Source of the DNA: Curtobacterium sp. ISL-83 | GTDB taxonomy: Bacteria; Actinomycetota; Actinomycetes; Actinomycetales; Microbacteriaceae | NCBI RefSeq assembly: GCF_018613895.1 | Contig: NZ_JAGGPH010000003.1 | Location: 1-64,000 of the forward strand | Direction: 5' to 3' | DNA: 64,000 bases | Part shown: in pieces, positions 60,726 to 64,000 of the stretch | How the letters are laid out: each line of letters starts with the position of its first letter | How positions within the stretch are numbered: position 1 is the stretch's first letter | Position numbers and translations under genes: made by a program | Notes under the pieces: generated by a model | What the model was told of the DNA's origin: nothing | Seen by the model: only the letters and a program-made list of their open reading frames with translations | Databases searched by the model: none

Positions 60726-61351
60726 CGACGCGCGTCCAGGTCGAGGACGCGGTCCGCCAGTCCGTCCGCCAGGGCGGTGCTGTGCGTGGCGACGACGAGG
60801 GTCGCGCCGGCGTCGCGGCGGCGGCCGAGCACCCGACCGACGACGTCGAGCCGGTCGGCGTCGAGTCGTTGCTCCGGTTCGTCCAGGACGAGCACGTCGA
60901 AGGGCCGGGCGAGCACCAGCGCGAGCCCGACGAGCTGTTGCTGGCCGGTCGACAGCTCGTGTGGGAACCGCCGGACCAGACCCTCGAGACCGAGCGAGCC
61001 CAGCGCCTCCGTGGCGCTCGCCTCGGCGATCCGTCGCTCCTCGAACCAGGTCGCCGCGACCAGTCGCACGTGGTCCTCGACCGTCAGGTCCGTCGCCATC
61101 GGGGGCAGCCCGACGAGCGCGGCGACGCTGCGCCGGAAGGTGCGGTCCCGGCGGGCGACGGGACGACCCGCGATCGTGACCGTGCCCGACGTCGGCGTGC
61201 GCATCCCGGCGAGCACCCGCAGCAGGGTCGACTTCCCGGCGCCGTTGTGGCCCCGGACGATGAGCGCCTGACCGGGGTCGACCCGCACGCTCGTGCGGGG
61301 GAGCAGGGTGACGTCGTCGACCTTGACGACGAGATCGGTGACGCGGATCAT
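60722..61351 (-). CDS. ABC transporter ATP-binding protein
   Basis: A 209-residue ATPase: Walker A GHNGAGKST, an unusual signature segment LSTGQQQ in place of LSGGQ, Walker B VLVLDEPEQRL, switch His in ATHST. Short length and partner type suggest an exporter ATPase. GGAAGAAG precedes the ATG at 61351; an in-frame ATG at 61393 would add 14 residues. TetR gene upstream on the same strand, 52 bp away. Confidence 0.85.
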   Translation of the reverse strand: MIRVTDLVVKVDDVTLLPRTSVRVDPGQALIVRGHNGAGKSTLLRVLAGMRTPTSGTVTIAGRPVARRDRTFRRSVAALVGLPPMATDLTVEDHVRLVAATWFEERRIAEASATEALGSLGLEGLVRRFPHELSTGQQQLVGLALVLARPFDVLVLDEPEQRLDADRLDVVGRVLGRRRDAGATLVVATHSTALADGLADRVLDLDARR

Positions 61352-61403
61352 CGGTGCTTCTTCCTGCGGGTGGACGGGGTCTGGGCGGGGCATCGGGTGG
61401 CCC

Positions 61404-62027
61404 TCACCGGAGCGCGGGGAGGACGACGTCGTCCACGACGGCGACGAAGAACGCTCGGTCGACACCGGTCGGGGACGTGCCCAGCCGGTGGGTGCTCATG
61501 GCGGGGATGACCTCGGCGAGCACCTCGACGCGCGCTCCGGCCTGCTCGGGCACCCGTCCGCGGTCGAGCGCACGGAGCAGGAGCCGCCGGTAGATCTCGA
61601 CGTAGGGCTCCGCGATCTCGGAGCGGACCGCGTCGGCGAGCCGTGCCGAGCTCCGGGCGGCGGTCGCGAGGCCGGCCAGCACCGCGAGCCGGCGATCCGC
61701 GCCGCCCAACCACGGGGAGTCGATGACCGCGAGCAGGTCCGCGCGCAGGTCGCCCCGGTCGGGCAGGGCATCGACCTCGGGCGGGCGTCCAGCGGAGGTG
61801 ACGGCGGCGAGCACGAGGTCCTCCTTCGTCGCCCACCGGCGGTACAGCGTCGTCTTCGCCTTCCCGGTGCGAGCGGCGACCTCGTCGAGGGTGACGCGGT
61901 CGTACGGGTGCTCCGCGAGGAGGTCGAGCGTCGCCGCCAGGATCACCGCGTCGCTCGATCGGTCCACGGGACGACCGCGGAGCGGCGTCGTCGGCGGGGC
62001 ATCCGCGCGCGGGGGAGTGGTCGGCAC
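61404..62027 (-). CDS. TetR family transcriptional regulator
   Basis: A 207-residue TetR regulator: helix-turn-helix around residues 40-65 (LDEVAARTGKAKTTLYRRW), C-terminal ligand domain. GTG start. It is divergent from an SDR gene across a perfect 26-bp inverted repeat and upstream of an ABC pair on its own strand, so it may regulate both. Ligand unknown. Confidence 0.88.
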   Translation of the reverse strand: MPTTPPRADAPPTTPLRGRPVDRSSDAVILAATLDLLAEHPYDRVTLDEVAARTGKAKTTLYRRWATKEDLVLAAVTSAGRPPEVDALPDRGDLRADLLAVIDSPWLGGADRRLAVLAGLATAARSSARLADAVRSEIAEPYVEIYRRLLLRALDRGRVPEQAGARVEVLAEVIPAMSTHRLGTSPTGVDRAFFVAVVDDVVLPALR

Positions 62028-62052
62028 GGTCCCAGCGTAGGCCAGGCGTGCA

Positions 62053-62078
62053 ATTACGCTACGACCGAGTAGCGTAAT
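62053..62078. promoter_or_regulatory. Candidate TetR operator (TetR/SDR spacer)
   Basis: Perfect 10-bp arms (ATTACGCTAC and GTAGCGTAAT) around a 6-bp centre, 26 bp before the TetR start and 46 bp before the SDR start. Its TA-bearing arms may also contain -10 elements. Confidence 0.75.
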
Positions 62079-62123
62079 GCGTGCCGAGTGTCGCTGAGCA
62101 GCGGCCGGGCAGAGGAGCAGGAC

Positions 62124-62843
62124 ATGCAGATCGACAACGCCGTGATCGTCATCACGGGCGCTTCATCCGGCATCGGGGCGGCCACCGCGCGGGCTGCCTG
62201 GGCCGCCGGGGCCCGGGTCGTCCTGGCCGCGCGACGGACCGACCGCCTCCAGGCACTTGTCGCGGAACTCCCGGGAGCCGTCGCGGTGCGGTGCGACGTC
62301 ACGGACGCGGCCCAGGTCGCGGCACTCGCACAGGCGGCGGTCGAGGCGTTCGGGCGCATCGACGTCCTCGTCAACAACGCCGGACAGGGCCTGCAGGCCG
62401 AGATCGAGGAGATCGCGTTGGATGACCTCCGCGCGGTGCTCGAACTGAACCTGGTGGCACCGTTGGCGACCATGCAGGCCGTGCTGCCCGCGATGCGCCG
62501 ACAGGGGGCCGGCAGCATCGTCAACATCAGTTCCGGGACGACGTTCGCCGACGTGCCGGGGACCGCGGGCTACGTCGCGTCGAAGATCGCCCTCGAGCGC
62601 CTCTCGGCGATCGCACGCAACGAGCTCGAGGGGACCGGCATCACGGTGTCGACGCTGATCCCGTTCGCGACCGACACCGAGTTCCTCTCGGCGATCCGGG
62701 CGGGCCGCGCCGACGCCGAGGCGATGACGGCCGGCGCCGTGTTCGACCCGCCGGAGCGCGTCGCCGAGGCGGTCCTCGAGCTGGTCGCGACCGGCGTGGC
62801 ACGGATGGACCTGGTGCCCGCGGCCTACGGTGGCTCGCGCTGA
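62124..62843 (+). CDS. SDR family oxidoreductase
   Basis: A 239-residue short-chain dehydrogenase: TGASSGIG near residue 11, NNAG near 84, catalytic Ser in NISSGT and YxxxK as YVASK. AGGAG lies 6 bp before the ATG at 62124; an upstream start at 62088 would add 12 residues. Divergent from TetR with the 26-bp operator between, so likely TetR-controlled. Substrate unknown. Confidence 0.87.
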   Translation: MQIDNAVIVITGASSGIGAATARAAWAAGARVVLAARRTDRLQALVAELPGAVAVRCDVTDAAQVAALAQAAVEAFGRIDVLVNNAGQGLQAEIEEIALDDLRAVLELNLVAPLATMQAVLPAMRRQGAGSIVNISSGTTFADVPGTAGYVASKIALERLSAIARNELEGTGITVSTLIPFATDTEFLSAIRAGRADAEAMTAGAVFDPPERVAEAVLELVATGVARMDLVPAAYGGSR

Positions 62844-63004
62844 CCATCCCGGTCGGCGCGGGACGACCCCGGCAGCTGTGAGATCGCCCGGCTCGGGCCC
62901 CCGGGACAGCCAGAAGCCGCTTCCGTGTGCGTCGCCTGCGAGCGCGCCCCCTCGCACGGTGCGAGGATGAGCGACGGCCGCCGCCCGGGCGGCCGGAGAC
63001 GGAA

Positions 63005-64000
63005 GTGACGAGCGTGACCGAGACCCGCTCTCAGGCATCGACCACCGACGCAACGGACGACGGCGGACACGGACCGACGCGGGGCGTCACCGTGCTGGCG
63101 CTCGCCGCGCTCGGCGTGGTGTTCGGCGACATCGGTACGAGCCCGCTGTACGCACTGCGCACGGTGTTCACGATCGACAACGGCCTCGTGAAGGCCAACC
63201 AGGAGGACGTCTACGGCGTCATCTCGATGATGTTCTGGAGCATCACCGTGATCGTGTCGATCAAGTACGTCCTGATCCTCATGCGCGCCGACAACGACGG
63301 CGAGGGCGGGGTGATGGCGCTCGCCGCGCTCGCCCGGCGGCTGTACGCCAAGCGCCGCGGGGGAGCGGTCATCTTCCTGGTCATCGGGATCGTGGGGGTC
63401 TCGCTGTTCTACGGCGACTCGGTCATCACGCCCGCCGTGTCCGTGCTCTCCGCGGTCGAGGGCCTCGGGACCGCCGCTCCGTCGATCGGGCACCTCGTCG
63501 TCCCGATCTCGGCCGTCATCCTGGTCATCCTGTTCGCCGCGCAGCGGTTCGGCACCGGCAAGGTCGGCAACCTGTTCGGGCCGGTGATGGTCCTCTGGTT
63601 CGTCGTCATCGCCGCCGCCGGTGTGCCGCACATCATCGCGCGTCCGGGTGTCCTCCAGGGGCTCTCGCCGACGTGGGCGATCGCCTTCCTGTTCGCGCAC
63701 CCGTACATCACGTTCGTCGCGATGGGCGCGGTCGTGCTGGTCATCACCGGTGCCGAGGCCCTGTACGCGGACATGGGGCACTTCGGGCGCCCCGCGATCC
63801 TCCGCGCGTGGTTCTTCGTGGTGTTCCCGGCCCTGGTCCTGAACTACCTCGGGCAGGCGTCCCTCGTCCTGAGCGACCCGACCGCGGCGAAGGACCCGTT
63901 CTTCCTGCTGTTCCCGAACGCACTGCAGATCCCGGTCGTCGTCCTCGCGACCGCCGCGACCGTGATCGCCAGCCAGGCCGTCATCTCCGGTGCGTTCTCG
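63005..64000 (+). CDS. kup: Kup-type potassium transporter, 3' end outside the window
   Basis: The first 332 residues of a KUP/HAK potassium uptake protein. After a short hydrophilic N-terminus of about 28 residues, LAALGVVFGDIGTSPLYAL is the family signature, followed by EGGVMALAAL and FYGDSVITPAVSVLSAVEG. Full-length Kup proteins are about 620-680 residues, so roughly half is missing at the window edge. GTG 63005 has GGAG 6 bp upstream; GTG 63014 is possible. Imports K+ together with protons. The 161-bp spacer before it shows no clear element. Confidence 0.92.
   Translation, partial: MTSVTETRSQASTTDATDDGGHGPTRGVTVLALAALGVVFGDIGTSPLYALRTVFTIDNGLVKANQEDVYGVISMMFWSITVIVSIKYVLILMRADNDGEGGVMALAALARRLYAKRRGGAVIFLVIGIVGVSLFYGDSVITPAVSVLSAVEGLGTAAPSIGHLVVPISAVILVILFAAQRFGTGKVGNLFGPVMVLWFVVIAAAGVPHIIARPGVLQGLSPTWAIAFLFAHPYITFVAMGAVVLVITGAEALYADMGHFGRPAILRAWFFVVFPALVLNYLGQASLVLSDPTAAKDPFFLLFPNALQIPVVVLATAATVIASQAVISGAFS

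Overview
The window is high-GC DNA with dense, often start/stop-overlapping genes, GTG starts, TANNNT -10 elements, leaderless starts and actinobacterial families (RNase J, ROK regulators, the alternative purine catabolic set). I infer a Gram-positive actinomycete, most likely Microbacteriaceae (Curtobacterium-like). The genus is inference only. No rRNA, tRNA, CRISPR array or intact insertion sequence was seen.

Region 1 (1-13.7 kb): two divergent merR/sulP pairs flank an MFS transporter, a HAD dehalogenase-like gene and RNase J. The two sulP genes share a 507-bp tract with only 7 differences ending exactly at the stop codon. A MarR regulator, a CaCA cation exchanger, an SDR and a MacB-type ABC pair follow.

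Region 2 (13.8-18.4 kb): a ROK regulator and a xylose-type ABC importer (binding protein, single-domain ATPase, permease), closed by a strong bidirectional terminator.

Region 3 (18.4-26.9 kb): molybdenum cofactor cytidylyltransferase and a xanthine dehydrogenase operon (FAD subunit, fused 2Fe-2S/Mo subunit, XdhC), then a secreted repeat protein beside an OmpR-type two-component system.

Region 4 (26.9-32.6 kb): an accessory island of gene fragments, a frameshifted gene, two lipoproteins and a large secreted metalloprotease.

Region 5 (32.6-57.4 kb): purine and N-heterocycle catabolism. One minus-strand operon carries allantoinase, a formamidase-like enzyme, an AtzH-amidase fusion, an aminotransferase of the ureidoglycine-glyoxylate type, allantoate amidohydrolase and an RpiR regulator. 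A second minus-strand set carries a cytosine-deaminase-like enzyme, an ABC importer, a flavin oxidase, a creatininase-family enzyme and a PNPOx-like protein; its pathway is unknown. Divergent deaminases and an uraD-uraH-uricase operon complete a route from guanine, 8-oxoguanine or xanthine to oxalurate. Six promoters here and at xdh share an 11-bp-periodic GTNAC/GAAAC element at fixed spacing to the -10, which suggests one nitrogen (GlnR-like) regulator over all of it. A small module with two TetR regulators and an enoyl-CoA hydratase-like gene interrupts the region beside a remnant of an oxidoreductase gene.

Region 6 (57.5-64 kb): a fatty acid desaturase, an acetyltransferase, an ABC exporter-like pair with TetR, a TetR-adjacent SDR, and the start of a Kup potassium transporter that runs off the window.
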